A stretch of DNA of 64,000 bases. It comes from Crotophaga sulcirostris (taxonomy: Eukaryota > Chordata > Aves > Cuculiformes > Crotophagidae). Both the position numbers and the translations under genes were made by a program. Location: the NCBI GenBank assembly GCA_013397455.1, contig VYZB01000922.1, positions 88,565 through 152,564 on the forward strand. The letters are read 5' to 3'. Positions 36,516 through 48,200 of the stretch are shown here, piece after piece (positions within the stretch are counted from its first letter, which is position 1; the number at the start of each line of letters is the position of its first letter). Below the pieces are notes generated by a model. It made no database searches and was not told the origin of the DNA. It saw nothing but the letters and a program-made list of their open reading frames with translations.

Positions 36516-39500
36516 ATGGCAGCGGGGCTGGTGCTGCTGGCGAGCTGCTGCCTGCTGGGCCGAGCTCTGCAGGGTGAGCAGTGCTTCCCACCCATCACCC
36601 AAAGGAGCTGCCTTGCTGGTGTCACCAGCCTGGAGCTCTTCCTTTCCCAAGAGAGACACTAAATACGTGATTTCCGAGTGTTACAAGCTCAATACAAACC
36701 CACCCAAACGCTCATCGCAGGCACTGGCGGAGTTGCATCCTCCCTCCGGTGCTTCCAGCGACTTCCTGGCAAATAACACCCACTGTCCTGCACGGTCACG
36801 GTTAAAAATGAAAGTTCTCACTCTGATTTCTTCACTTTTAGCATTTGGAAATGATGAAAGCATGGTGCAGCTGCCTGGGGGGATGTTTCAGATGGGGTCC
36901 AGCTCCCTGGAGAAGAGGAGCGAGGAGGGGCCCGTCAGGGAGGTGATGGTGAAGCCGTTTGCTATCGACAAACACCCCGTCACAAACAGGGAGTTCAGGT
37001 AAGAGCGAAGGTTCGGGGCAGCTCCGGCCACCACAGGGAGGGTGTTGGATGTCAGTGCTGGGGCTTTGGGGACTGGTTGGATCTGAAAGCCAACGCTGGG
37101 ATGCTCCCAGCAGCTTCATTAAAATACAAAAATGTGTGTGTGCAATAAATCACCTCTGCGGGTGCAGGGGCTCTGGATCAGGGAGTGCAAAGAACAGGAC
37201 AGTTTTGAGCTGCAAGAGGGGAGATTGAGATGAGATCTTAGGGAGAAATGTTTTGGTGTGAGGGTGGGGAGGTCCTGGCTCAGGTTGCCCAGAGCAGTGG
37301 TGGCTGCCCCATCCCTGGAGGTGTTGGAGGCCAGGCTGGATGGGGCTTGGAGCCCCCTGACCCAGTGGGAGGTGCTGGAACTGGAGGGGGCATTGGAACT
37401 GGATGGGCTTTAAGGTCCCTTCTGATCCAAACCATTCTATGAATGAAGCATCTTCCCAGTGTAGCTTGCAAATACACTGCCTTTTTTTTTTTCTTTTTTT
37501 TCTTCTTTTTTTTTTTTTTTCCTCCTTTTCTCCTCTCATTTCTTGCAAACGTGTTTACCTTGTGTGCATCTTTTTCTCAGTAGCAAGACTGTTCTGCTTC
37601 AGCCTACAGGTTCCTATAAGTTTAGTTTCCATTTGCAAACACCAGACCACACCGTGTATTTTACAGAAGCCCCTATACAGACCACTAATAAATGCACTGG
37701 GGAAAATACCTTTATTTGCCTGGCTAAGTCCTTTTTGGTTCAAAAGAGCCGATGCTTCCAAGCCCAGCAATGCATTGTAATGGCAATTACGCCTACTCAG
37801 GCATTACGAAACAAATGGGACAGGAAGCAGGGTGAGATTATTCAGTGTTTATTTTGAATTTTGGGCACGTGTAACTAAACAGCAGGTGTAGGTTTTAGTG
37901 GCTCTTGAGGGATTTTTGATCCACGCAGTTTTTACATTTGATGGCAGGGGGTGAGTTTATCTGCACAGGTAACATAAAAACTATCAAATGTGTGAACTGG
38001 GCTGGTGAACTGGGCTGTTTTTTCTGTTTCATTTCTATCAACCCTACTGGAGCTGTGCTGGGGAGCAGCCAGGACTCTGCAGATGGGGGGGTCTGTAGGT
38101 TGGATACGTTCTGCCTTGCTTTGAACTTGTTGCATGTGCAGATCATTGTGTTTGGTGACTCTTGGAGAACTCTTCCCCAGATGCCTGAGCATGTTGTGTT
38201 TATGCCAGGGAGTTTGTTAGAGACAAGAAATACAAAACAGAAGCAGAAGCCTTCGGCTGGAGCTTTGTCTTTGAGGATCTCGTATCTGAAGAGCTGAAAA
38301 AAAAAGTCACCCAAAAACTGGAGGTAAATCTAAATCCCATGGGATTGTGATGATGGTGGAGGTGGCATTTCTGATTGTGTCCCTGTCTGACCTCTCATTT
38401 CTCAGTTAAAAATAAACCTGGGAGGGGAGACCCTTGCTGGTATCACTTTTCCACCGAGTAGCAGCTGCCTCTCAGTGCAGAGTCTGGCCAGTCCCAGTGG
38501 TTTTACTTTAGTCTTGGGTTGTTTTGCTTTGGAAACCAACAGCAGGGTTGAGCCTGGGTGGGTTGATTGCCCTTCTCTGTTTACATCCTCTCAAACACTG
38601 TCAGGCTGCACTCCCAGTGAGCTGGGAGAGAGCAAAACATGTTTCAAAGTACTTTATTCATCAAACTTTAAAACTGAAAACCTGACCAGCATGGACTGCT
38701 TGACCTATTTTTACTTTTAAAAGCAGGTGCCTCTACTCTGTTGGAAATCATTATGAAAATGCTGCAATAACCCAGCTCAAAGCACAGCATTAACCATTTC
38801 CAGACTAAAGAGTGCTCTTCTTCACGCACGCTGCTGTCGGATGGTGTTGGGGTGTGTCAGCAGTTCAGCTTTATCCTGGTGTCCTTTCTTTTCCCAGTCT
38901 GCCCCGTGGTGGCTGCCAATTGAGAAGGCTTTTTGGCGACAGGTAGGTAAAAATAGCTATAGACAGCTGTAGCTCTAGACCAGGGACAGAGTGGCTGGAG
39001 AGCAGTCAGGCAGAAAGGGACTTGGGGGTGCTGGTTGACAGGAANNNNNNNNNNNNNNNNNNNNNNNNNNNNNNNNNNNNNNNNNNNNNNNNNNNNNNNN
39101 NNNNNNNNNNNNNNNNNNNNNNNNNNNNNNNNNNNNNNNNNNNNNNNNNNNNNNNNNNNNNNNNNNNNNNNNNNNNNNNNNNNNNNNNNNNNNNNNNNNN
39201 NNNNNNNNNNNNNNNNNNNNNNNNNNNNNNNNNNNNNNNNNNNNNNNNNNNNNNNNNNNNNNNNNNNNNNNNNNNNNNNNNNNNNNNNNNNNNNNNNNNN
39301 NNNNNNNNNNNNNNNNNNNNNNNNNNNNNNNNNNNNNNNNNNNNNNNNNNNNNNNNNNNNNNNNNNNNNNNNNNNNNNNNNNNNNNNNNNNNNNNNNNNN
39401 NNNNNNNNNNNNNNNNNNNNNNNNNNNNNNNNNNNNNNNNNNNNNNNNNNNNNNNNNNNNNNNNNNNNNNNNNNNNNNNNNNNNNNNNNNNNNNNNNNNN

Positions 39501-42500
39501 NNNNNNNNNNNNNNNNNNNNNNNNNNNNNNNNNNNNNNNNNNNNNNNNNNNNNNNNNNNNNNNNNNNNNNNNNNNNNNNNNNNNNNNNNNNNNNNNNNNN
39601 NNNNNNNNNNNNNNNNNNNNNNNNNNNNNNNNNNNNNNNNNNNNNNNNNNNNNNGATCTCAGAGGTCCCTTCCAACCTGGTGATACTGTGTGTGTGTGTG
39701 TGTGTGAAATGCTGTGTGGTGAGTCCCCTCCGTGCTGGGAGCCCGCACGTATTAGTGTGAGCTGAACCTTATTGACTAGAAATGGGGGAAAAAAACCCAG
39801 CATCTCTGGTTGCTGCACATTCCCTGGTCTGTTCTGTCCTATCCTTTAGTCCCTTTAGAATTGAAAGATTCTAAAACCCATTAAAATGTGTTTGATGCAA
39901 TTCTTCCCAGCCCTCGGGTCCTGGCTCCAGCATAAAGGACAGGCTGGATTACCCGGTGCTGCATGTGAGCTGGAACGACGCGCAGGCGTTCTGTGCCTGG
40001 AAAGGGAAGAGGCTCCCGGCGGAGGAGGAATGGGAATTTGCTGCCAGGGGAGGACTGCAGCGTACGTACCATGAGCTCTGACCTTTTTCCAAACAGGGGC
40101 ATCGAGTAATATTAGTTCTACCAGATCCAAACCTCCACCCAGGGGATATTCTAAGAGGTTAATCTGGTTGGCTGAACCACCTGGGAGTCAAAATATTAAT
40201 AACAATAATAATGATAATAATAATAACAACAGCAACAGGAGGAAGAATAGTAATAGCAGTAGTAATATAGGAAAAAGAACTGGCTCATCTATGGTCTTAA
40301 TGTATCATTGGAATGCGCTGCTCGGGGAGGCGGTGGAGTGGTCAACCCTGGAGATGTTTAAGAGGAGATTGGCTGAGGCACTCAGTGCCAGGGTTTAGAT
40401 GCTGAGTTGGTGTTGGTGTTGGGTTCTAGGTTGGACTCGATGATCTCAGAGGTCCTTTCCAACCCTGTGATACTGTGATCCTAAACAAAGCGCTTTTGCC
40501 AGCTAAAAATACCATTTCATGGATTTGGAGCAACCTCCCTTATCCCCCCCAAAAATGGTGCTGGCACAAAGCAGCCACTGGGGTCACTGCAGGGAGCATG
40601 GGACTCCCTGGCATGAGCGATGGGTTGTAAAAAGTTGCTGATTCCCAACTCTCCTCGCCTCCTTGGCAGCATCTGTAGGGATTAGCCCAACTGGCCCTCT
40701 TTGTATAACCCACCTTGGTGTCCTGAGCTGAGTGGAAAAGAACAAAAGCTTGATTAGAAATAAGCAAACGCAGAGGCTGGATTGACACAGGGGTAATGGT
40801 GTCTCTTTGTCCTTGGCAGAGAGGGTGTATCCCTGGGGAAACAAGTTTCAGCCGAACCGTACAAATCTGTGGCAGGTAAGATCCTAAAACTCATCTCATC
40901 TACGCTGAGCTCTCCTGAGGGTGGTGTTTCACTGGACCACAGAGTGTGCATGGCTGCCTGAGCAGGCTGTGTGGTCTTGGGAAGCAATGCAGACTCACCT
41001 GCAGGGAACCAAGAATCAGCTCCTGGTGGGTTGTCCAAAATACCCTTCAAGGGAGCAGTCTAGCCCAGCTTCCCTGGGAAACGAGGATTTCAGTGCTTTC
41101 AAAAATTCATACATCAAAAATTCATGCATAAATTAGTTTGAAAAGGGAGTTGTCTTTGGAGGGGTAATCCCCTATCTTGGCCAGAAATGCTATATGGAGT
41201 TACTTGGTCAAGCACTGGCAGAGGCTGCCCAGGGCAGTGGTGGAGTCTCCATCCCTGGAGGGGTTTAAAAAACGGGTAGATGTGGCACTTGGGGACATGG
41301 TTTAGTAGGCACGGTGGGGTTGGACTGGCTGAGCTTAGAGGTCTTTTCCATCCTTACTGATTCTATGATTATATTATGAAATGGAGAGTTATTTCCATTA
41401 TTTAAGTGTGACACAGTCCTGTGAAGAATAGGACCTCACATTGTCTCCACCATCAGTCTTTGCTCAGGGTGATCTTTCTTCTGCAGGGAGATTTCCCGAG
41501 GGTCGACACTGCTGAAGACGGTTATCACGGTGTCTCGCCAGTGGCAGCATTCCCTCCTCAGAACAACTATGGTAGGGAGCAGACATCCTGACCCTGGTTG
41601 TAGGGATGGCATCTGCTTCCTAATATTCATTCAATGATTAACTATAAAATCCTGTAATTGCAGCAGAGTTTCAGATACGACATAGGACAACGTCAGCATC
41701 TTGGTAGAATAACTGAGGCCAGTAAAAGCACTGATGGATGTTACTGAAGTTGGCTGACGTGCACGCGTAGACTCATAGAATGTCCTGAGTTGGAAGGGAC
41801 CCACAAGGACCATCCAGTCCAACCCCTGTCCCTGCACAGGACAACCCCAACATTCACACCGTGGGGCTGAGGGTGTTGGCCAAAGGCTTCTGCAATATTG
41901 TCAGCCTTGGCCCTGTGACTGCTTCCCTGGGGAGCTGTTCCAGTGCTCCACCACCCCTCTGCGGGAAGAACCTTCTCCTGATGGCCCACCTAACCCTCCC
42001 CTGGCACATCTTCCTGCCATTCCCTGGGGTCCTGTCCTTGGTCACCAGAGAGAAGAGCTCAGTGCCTGCTCCTCCTCCTCCCCGGGTGAGGAAGCTGCAG
42101 AGCACCATGAGGTCTCCCCTCAGCCTCCTCTTCTCCAGGCTGAACAGACCCAGGGACTTCAGCCGCTCCTCACACGCTGAACCCTCTGAGCCCTTCCCCA
42201 ACTCCGTGCCCTCCTCTGGACGCTCTCCAACAGCTTCAGATCCTTTTTATCCTGTTGTGCCCAAAACTGCACCCAGTGTTTGAGGTGGGGCTGCACCAGT
42301 GCAGAGCCTCCCCTTGCTTTTAATTAGCAGACAGTTACGTGATTTACCTGAAAATCCCCAGAGTGTGGTTTGAGGGCAGCAGATGCCATGCCCTAATGCA
42401 GGTAGGAAACAATAAGACCCATTAAATGAGAGATTCGTTGGGATGATTGAGTTGTGAACAGGGGCCAGTTTGCAATACTGTAAAGAGCTGATGGTTCCCA

Positions 42501-43630
42501 GTCTTACCATTAAACCATGCTCTGCCAATGATGCTTTAAATGTTGCATCCTCTGCTCCCATCCACCAAAGTGCCTTTGCAGCCCTTGCAAGAGCGTTGAG
42601 GCACTGGCAGAGGCTGCTCAGGGCAGTGGTGGTGTCTCCATCTCTGGAGGGGTTCAAAAAACGTGTAGACGTGGCACTTCAGGACATGGTTTAGCAGGCA
42701 CGATGCTGTTGGGCTTGAGGGTGGACTGGCTGAGCTTAGAGGTCTTTTCCAGCCTTAACGATTATATATGATACATATGGGCTCTCATAATCCTGACAGA
42801 AACCCATTCATATCTCAGGGCTCTATGACCTGCTGGGAAACACCTGGGAGTGGACTGCATCAGAGTACCTGGCTCCAGGGCTCACATCGAAGCAGCGTGC
42901 TCAGAAAATGCACGTCCTGAGAGGTGCCTCATGGATCGACACTGCAGATGGGTCTGCGAATCATAAAGCTCGTGTTACTACCAGGTAGGGTGAGAGCAAC
43001 ATCCAGGTGCTGTTTCATAGAATCGTAGAAAGGAACCTCAAAGCCCATCCAGTGCCACCCCCTGCCATGGGCAGGGACACCTCCCACTGGGTCAGGGGGC
43101 TCCAAGCCCCATCCAACCTGGTCTTCAACACCTCCAGGGATGGGGCAGCCACCACTGCTCTGGGAAACCTGGGACAGGGCCTCCCCACCCTCACAGCAAA
43201 ACATTTTGCAGTGATTTCTTCTGGCTTGGTTTTATTTGGAAGGGGGGTTTATTTTAAAAGACATCTGTTTGTTCCTACTGTGTTTTTCTGAGCAGCAGTC
43301 AGGAAAATGCACTGCAAATACTCCTAAGGGTTTTCCTGCTATAAATACTTTACAAACTGCTGCTCAACTCACATATTTTCCACCAAGTATTTAGAATTAA
43401 ATGTTTTCCTTGAAGTTATTCAAAGGAAGTGGAAGGCATTTCTAGTCTGTTATAGGGGATCCCATTAAAGGATGTGTTCACTAGGAAGGATCCCTAACTC
43501 TGAGTCTCTTTTTTTCCCCATGAGAATGGGGAACACGCCAGACTCAGCCTCCGACAACCTCAGCTTCCGCTGCGCTGCTGACGTCCCACCTGTGATGGCT
43601 GAGAAAAGCTGGACAAGATCTGAGCTCTGA
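36516..43630 (+). CDS. SUMF2: Sulfatase-modifying factor 2 (inactive FGE paralog)
   Basis: SUMF2 is an ER-lumen paralog of formylglycine-generating enzyme (SUMF1) that binds SUMF1 and sulfatases. Nine exons: 36516-36573, 36842-36998, 38209-38323, 38898-38942, 39911-40061, 40820-40875, 41487-41571, 42819-42984, 43525-43630. All phases agree, for 312 residues. Exon 1 encodes a signal peptide ([19 protein letters not shown]). FGE-sulfatase-domain landmarks follow: [60 protein letters not shown] and [17 protein letters not shown]. The paired catalytic cysteines of SUMF1 are absent in [20 protein letters not shown], as in other SUMF2 proteins. The protein ends RSEL, a KDEL-like retention tail. Intron 4 holds a 610-base N gap; all exons are intact. 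Confidence 0.97.
37160..37445 (+). mobile_element. CR1 LINE 3' fragment in SUMF2 intron 2
   Basis: Starts in ggatcagggagtgcaaagaa and ends aaccattctatgaatg, with one region (gctggaactggagggggcatt) rearranged relative to the other copies. Confidence 0.9.
37479..37540. repeat. Polypyrimidine tract
   Basis: A run of T with scattered C about 60 bases long lies 35 bases after the CR1 in SUMF2 intron 2. CR1 has no poly(A) tail, so this is an independent simple-sequence tract. Confidence 0.85.
38975..39692 (+). mobile_element. CR1 LINE copy containing an assembly gap, SUMF2 intron 4
   Basis: The left flank of the gap carries the CR1 ORF2-end block (cttgggggtgctggttgaca) and the right flank the 3' end (gatctcagaggtcccttcc, then gatactgtg). 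The gap therefore probably lies inside one plus-oriented copy of the GATACTGTG-tail subfamily. Confidence 0.75.
39045..39654. other. Assembly gap (610 N) in SUMF2 intron 4
   Basis: Unresolved bases inside an apparent CR1. No SUMF2 exon is missing, because exons 4 and 5 join in phase across it. Confidence 0.99.
39687..39706. repeat. (TG)n microsatellite
   Basis: About nine TG units at the end of the gap-containing CR1, probably grown from its GATACTGTG tail. Confidence 0.85.
40192..40270. repeat. AAT/AAC-rich imperfect microsatellite in SUMF2 intron 5
   Basis: Runs of aataataac, aataataata and agtaatagcagtag about 75 bases long, just upstream of a CR1. The asparagine-rich open frame over it is an artefact. 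Confidence 0.9.
40300..40485 (+). mobile_element. CR1 LINE 3' fragment in SUMF2 intron 5
   Basis: GATACTGTG-tail subfamily: aatgcgctgctcggggaggc through ggactcgatgatctcagagg to tgatactgtgatcc. Confidence 0.9.
41205..41375 (+). mobile_element. CR1 LINE 3' fragment in SUMF2 intron 6
   Basis: gcactggcagaggctgccca through gacatggtttagtaggcacg, ending ctgattctatgattat. Confidence 0.9.
41772..42310 (-). mobile_element. CR1 LINE 3' fragment in SUMF2 intron 7
   Basis: Begins ctcatagaatgtcctgagtt; inverted relative to, and the same subfamily as, the copy at 14783-15226. Confidence 0.9.
42590..42772 (+). mobile_element. CR1 LINE 3' fragment in SUMF2 intron 7
   Basis: Same subfamily as 41205-41375, with a diverged AT-rich tail (gattatatatgatac) only about 50 bases before exon 8. 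Confidence 0.88.
43015..43205 (-). mobile_element. CR1 LINE short 3' fragment in SUMF2 intron 8
   Basis: Begins tttcatagaatcgtagaaag, 30 bases after the exon 8 donor. Confidence 0.9.
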
Positions 43631-43724
43631 AGAGGTCGCTTGGGGAGACCCGAAGGCATTTTCTCCTGTGGAGATGACAGTAACCCCCAGCAGTCATTTT
43701 GTTAAACCCAGTTCAAAAAACCTA

Positions 43725-43730
43725 AATAAA
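43725..43730 (+). promoter_or_regulatory. SUMF2 polyadenylation signal
   Basis: AATAAA 95 bases after the stop codon; no nearer hexamer is present. Confidence 0.75.
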
Positions 43731-44069
43731 TACTTTCAGCTAAAATTCCTCTCTGCACTGGGACGTCTGGGCAGGAGCACTGGGTGGGAATGGCACACAG
43801 AGCGGTTTGTCTTGAACATCCTTTTGGTGGAGTAGATATTACAGCTCTCCTTTTGGTGTCTCTTAAATAAGCAGAAGGGTGAGTATGTGTGGGACCAGGA
43901 CAGAGCTGCTGACCTCCAGCCCTACTGTGAGCACCAGCTCGGGGCTGCCGTGAGGGGTGACTGCAGGGGGGACCAATGGGGACATGGCTCTGCAAAGGGG
44001 ACCTTCACATCAGTCCCCATCTCCTCAGGAAGTCCCAGCTTCATACTGTTGTCCAAAATGCAGACTCCT

Positions 44070-44740
44070 TCCCCGGTGCACAGTAGTCAATCTCTGCATC
44101 AGTGAGACAGACATTGTTTATTCAGAGTTTGTGCAAATTCTGGACACTCGGGCGGGACAAATCCTCCAAACTCGAGTGTAAAGCCCCGACACAGACCCAC
44201 AGTTTTATACACTACAGATAAATATTCATCGAATTCCTGGAAAGATCATGCATAGTCATACATTTTCTGAGAAATTATTACACTATCTTGATTTTTACTG
44301 TGCGTGTGCCCCAAAATCCTAGCTATATTCTACAGTCTTTGTGCAATCTCTAGTGGCTATTCAGTCCTTCACTGATGAACTTTCCGTGCTTTCTCGCCAG
44401 ATTTTCCTAATAAAGTATTAAAATTAGATCATTAGTCCTTGCATTTCTCAGTTATCACATCCTTGTTTGGCTCAGCCTGGTTTTCAGGATGTATTCAATC
44501 TTCAGTTTGCCTTATGGTGTCAGTTCAAGGTTAGTTTTGCTAAAAAGACAGTGCAATTAATCAGATGTCTCCTTTTCTGATAACAAATTGGGAGAAGTGT
44601 CTCCTTTTCCCACAACTAATTTAGTGATAACAAATCCATCTGCAATCCAACTTCTAGCTCCCTGTAAAATCCTTTTGACTTTAGGGCATTTTTGCAAGTT
44701 TATGTTTCCATGATTTCATGATTTCTTTCAACAATTTCAT
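44070..44740 (-). mobile_element. LTR-like segment between SUMF2 and PHKG1
   Basis: Read on the minus strand there is a TATAAAA at 44209-44203 and, about 80 bases on, AATAAA at 44122-44117, followed by a CA-ending stretch near 44080. This is the U3-R-U5 order of a retroviral LTR, and the upstream 500 bases are AT-rich like a U3. I could not find matching target-site duplications, so the ends are approximate and the call is tentative. No coding retroviral sequence is adjacent. Confidence 0.4.
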
Positions 44741-44774
44741 CTGCTGAGCCTTCCCAGAAGTAAAATAAGGCACC

Positions 44775-44780
44775 TTTATT
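44775..44780 (-). promoter_or_regulatory. Candidate distal polyadenylation signal of PHKG1
   Basis: AATAAA on the minus strand about 470 bases past the PHKG1 stop codon. Confidence 0.4.
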
Positions 44781-45211
44781 CAACCTTAAACAGTGACAAA
44801 ATGACATGCATGCTCATTTCTAAGTGCAGAGATGCACAGACCAGTGACCCACCTCTCCCAGGTGTTATAACCAGGATAAAGGCTACAAACCAGCTCTCCA
44901 TGAGCTCTGACACCAAGCCTGGATCCCTGAGCATGTGGTGAGGTAAGGACACCCCTCTGGGTACTGCTCATCCTTCCTCGTCCAGCAACTTCCCCAAAAG
45001 GTCCCCCTCTAGGGCTGAGCTGAGCCTCTTCCCAAGCAGTTCTGCTGCTCCAAAAGCTTTGGGAGCTGTGGTTGGTTATGGCTCTGTTGGAAGCAGCTTC
45101 TCCAAACCCATCCCTTAGAGCTGGGCATACCCTGGGGGCAAATCACATGACCTGAGGCCAGCCTTATCTCTAAGGAAAAGCAAAAGAAATCACCAGTTGG
45201 CGTTCAAAAAC

Positions 45212-45217
45212 TTTACT
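45212..45217 (-). promoter_or_regulatory. Candidate proximal polyadenylation signal of PHKG1 (AGTAAA)
   Basis: AGTAAA, a weaker variant hexamer, 30 bases past the stop codon on the minus strand. Confidence 0.35.
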
Positions 45218-45246
45218 CGCCTGAACTCTGAGCAAACTCATCGGCA

Positions 45247-48200
45247 TCAAAACAACCCTTCCTCGGCTGCCAAGGTCAGCAAAATGGCCTTGCACGTGTT
45301 TTCAAAGAGGGCAGCTCTGTTTTGTGCCTCCCCCTTCTTCACCCAGTGCCGGTAGGTCCTGAAGGCGCAGGCGTCGATCAGTTTGCGGACGGGCTTCAGA
45401 GCGTACGGGTCCCGCACCACCAGCTCCCTGGTGACCGACTTGACCAGCCGGTACTGGTAGTAGATCCGCACCGACGCCAGGACGGTCAGGCAGATCACCT
45501 GCAGCACAGTGGGGAACAAGCTGGAAGTTGGGGTTGATTCTTCCATGGATCAGCCTCAACGAATCCCACACGGCTGCTCTCCGTGTGGAGGAATCAGGAG
45601 AGATCCCAGCTCCGGGAATTCTATTCATATAGAATCACCTGGTTGGAAAAGACTTTTGAGATCAAGTCCAACCGTACCTGCCCACTAGTGAACCAGACCC
45701 CTCAGAAATTTGTCTACCTGTTTTTTAAACCCCTCCAGGAACGGTGACTCCACCACCCTGGGCGGCCTCTGCCAGTGCCTGAGAACCCTTTCAGTGAAGG
45801 AATTTTTCCTGATGTCTAGTCTGAACCTCCCCTGGTGCAACTTGTGGCCATTTCCTCTTGTCCTATTCAGTCCTGTGGGAGCAGTACAGGCTTTTTCCCC
45901 AGGGTCAAAACTGTGTTTCACTCCTAAATGTGTCACCTAATGCCACTTTGGGTACCTTTGCACTGCCTTAGTGTCCAGTAATAGGAAAGGGAAAGGATTC
46001 ATCTGTTTTATCAACTTCTGCATCATTTGGTGCACTCACGTGATGTCAGGCTCTGATGTTTCTGCCTAGAAGTGATCTATTTTTTTTTAATGATTTGAGG
46101 GGGGAGGCCGGCTTTTCTCTTCTCTTATTTAATTCCCTTCTGTGAAAAAGCCCTTAGGAAGTACCAGAAAGTAAGCAAAATAGTGCTCGGAGAAGGGGCC
46201 CCACCCAAACTGCTGCATCTGGCCGAAGCCCAAGTCCATAAGCCTAGTTGAACTCCCAGTTTCTCCCAGCTCAGCTGGGAAACCCATCCCACCACTTGGC
46301 TCCTGCATCTCCCAGGGTCAGGGGGCCGAGACACCCCCATACCCAAACTCACCCTGAATTTCCGGAAGGGGCTGAAGTGCCGGACTTCCTCCACGTCGTA
46401 CTGCTGGAAGAAGGGATGGGCCAGCGCCTCGCCAGCTGTGTACCGTCGCTGTGGGTCCACCACCAGGAACCGGGAGATCTGCAAAAAGGCACCAGAATGA
46501 CCTGGGGTGTCCCAGGTGGCTGCAACAACCCCCCCCTCAAAGGTTTTTCCCATCCCTGAGCACCTACCAGGTCCTTGACGGTGTCGGAGCGGTCGTCCCA
46601 CTCTGGGGAGCCGAACTGGTAGTCCCCGTTCATGATCATCCGCAGCATCAGCATCTGCTTGCGGTGCCAGAAGGGAGGCGAGCCGGCCAGCAAGGTGTAC
46701 ATGATCACCCCGGTGCTCCACCTGTGGGCAGCCCAGCGAGACCCTCCAGCACCTGGCCTGATCCACGCCCCAAGGGTGGTTCAGTACCCCCCCCCACCCG
46801 GCTTTGTCACCCAGGAAAACCAGAAGGACACTGCCCTGCGTGGTGCCTGATGATGGAGGCTGAGCTCGCTGATGGGCCTCGTTAGCCCGGATGGGTAACA
46901 AGGAGCAGGGGCTGCCCTGCTGCTGGGAGTGATTTGGGGTTTTTGAGTTGAGTTGCTATGGAGCTGCTCTCCTAGATGCTGCAGGAGGAAGCTGTGAGTT
47001 GGAGGTGTTTGCCTTTACTGTTTTTTTTTTTAGGTGAGGGAGAGGATGCAGGAGGGTGGGACCCAGTGGGGCTGGATGCTCTGGGGGTGTCTCAGTTCAG
47101 GCTGTGGTGGGCAAAGTGTCCTGGTGTGGGGCTTAATGGAGCTATTTAACAAGTTGCCCAGAGAAGTAGTGGCTGTCCCATCCTTGGAAGTGTTCCAGGC
47201 CAGGTTGGATGGGGCCTTGAGCCCCCTGATCCAGTGGGAGGTGTCCCTGCCCATGGTACGGGGTTGGAACTGGATGGGCTTTAAGGTCCTTTCCAACCCA
47301 AACCATTCTATGATTCAAACTGAAAAGATTCTGAAATGCCCTGGATTGTCTATATCGGTTGCTTACAGCTCTGACCACTGCAGACCTGAGCTCAAAGCCA
47401 CCAGAGATGGTGGCAAAGACCTACAGGGCTCAGACTGGGCTTTATGGCCTTTCCTGAGCCATGGCCTTTACCTGAGCTCTCTTGGGGGCTGCTTTGGGCT
47501 CGTGTCTTGCTATGGGATGTGTTTAGAAAGGCCCTGTGTCTTGAAGCCCAGCCCTGAGGTGACTTTTATAAATAGAAAGTGTTGCTTTCCCTCCTCCCTC
47601 ATGGGGCAAAGCAGGGAGGTGGGCTCGTTCCCAGGCTGCTTCTGGCCCAGCTCTGTGTCAAAGTCCCCTGCTCACCAGGACAGCCCCGCATGGACCCCAG
47701 GGGCATTATCTGGTCCATCATTTAACTTCTGCCGAACTTTCAAATTGGTCTCCATCTGCACAACTCTTGCTGTGCCTCAATCCACATGCATTTTGGGAGC
47801 AGCCCAAGGGGCAAGGTGGGAAGGGCAGCATCTCACTCACATATCGACCTCCTTCCCGTAGCCTTCGTGCTCATCATCCATGGAGCACTGCAGGATCTCG
47901 GGGGCCAGGTAGCCAGGTGTGCCACAGATCTCTGCAAAGATCATAGAACTGTTAAGGTTGGAAAAGACCTCTAAGCTCATCCAGCCCAACCATCAGCCCA
48001 GCCCCACTGTGCCTATTAAACCATGTCCCCAAGTGCCACATCTACATGCTTTGTGAACCCCTCCAGGGATGGAGATTCCACCACTGCCCTGGGCAGCCTC
48101 TGCCAGTGGCTCACCACTCCTTTAGTAAAGAAATTTTTCCTAATATCCAGTCTAAACCTCCCCTGGTGCAACTTGAGGCCATTTCCTTTCACCCTATCAC

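Noticed and set aside
37479..37540. Reverse poly(A) tail of a processed pseudogene
   Set aside because: No gene-like sequence on the expected side; it is a mixed T/C simple repeat.
38857..39818. Open frames of 240-270 codons in SUMF2 intron 4
   Set aside because: They cross the 610-base N gap and CR1 sequence.
40168..40398. Asparagine-rich open frame
   Set aside because: It is an AAT/AAC microsatellite followed by CR1.
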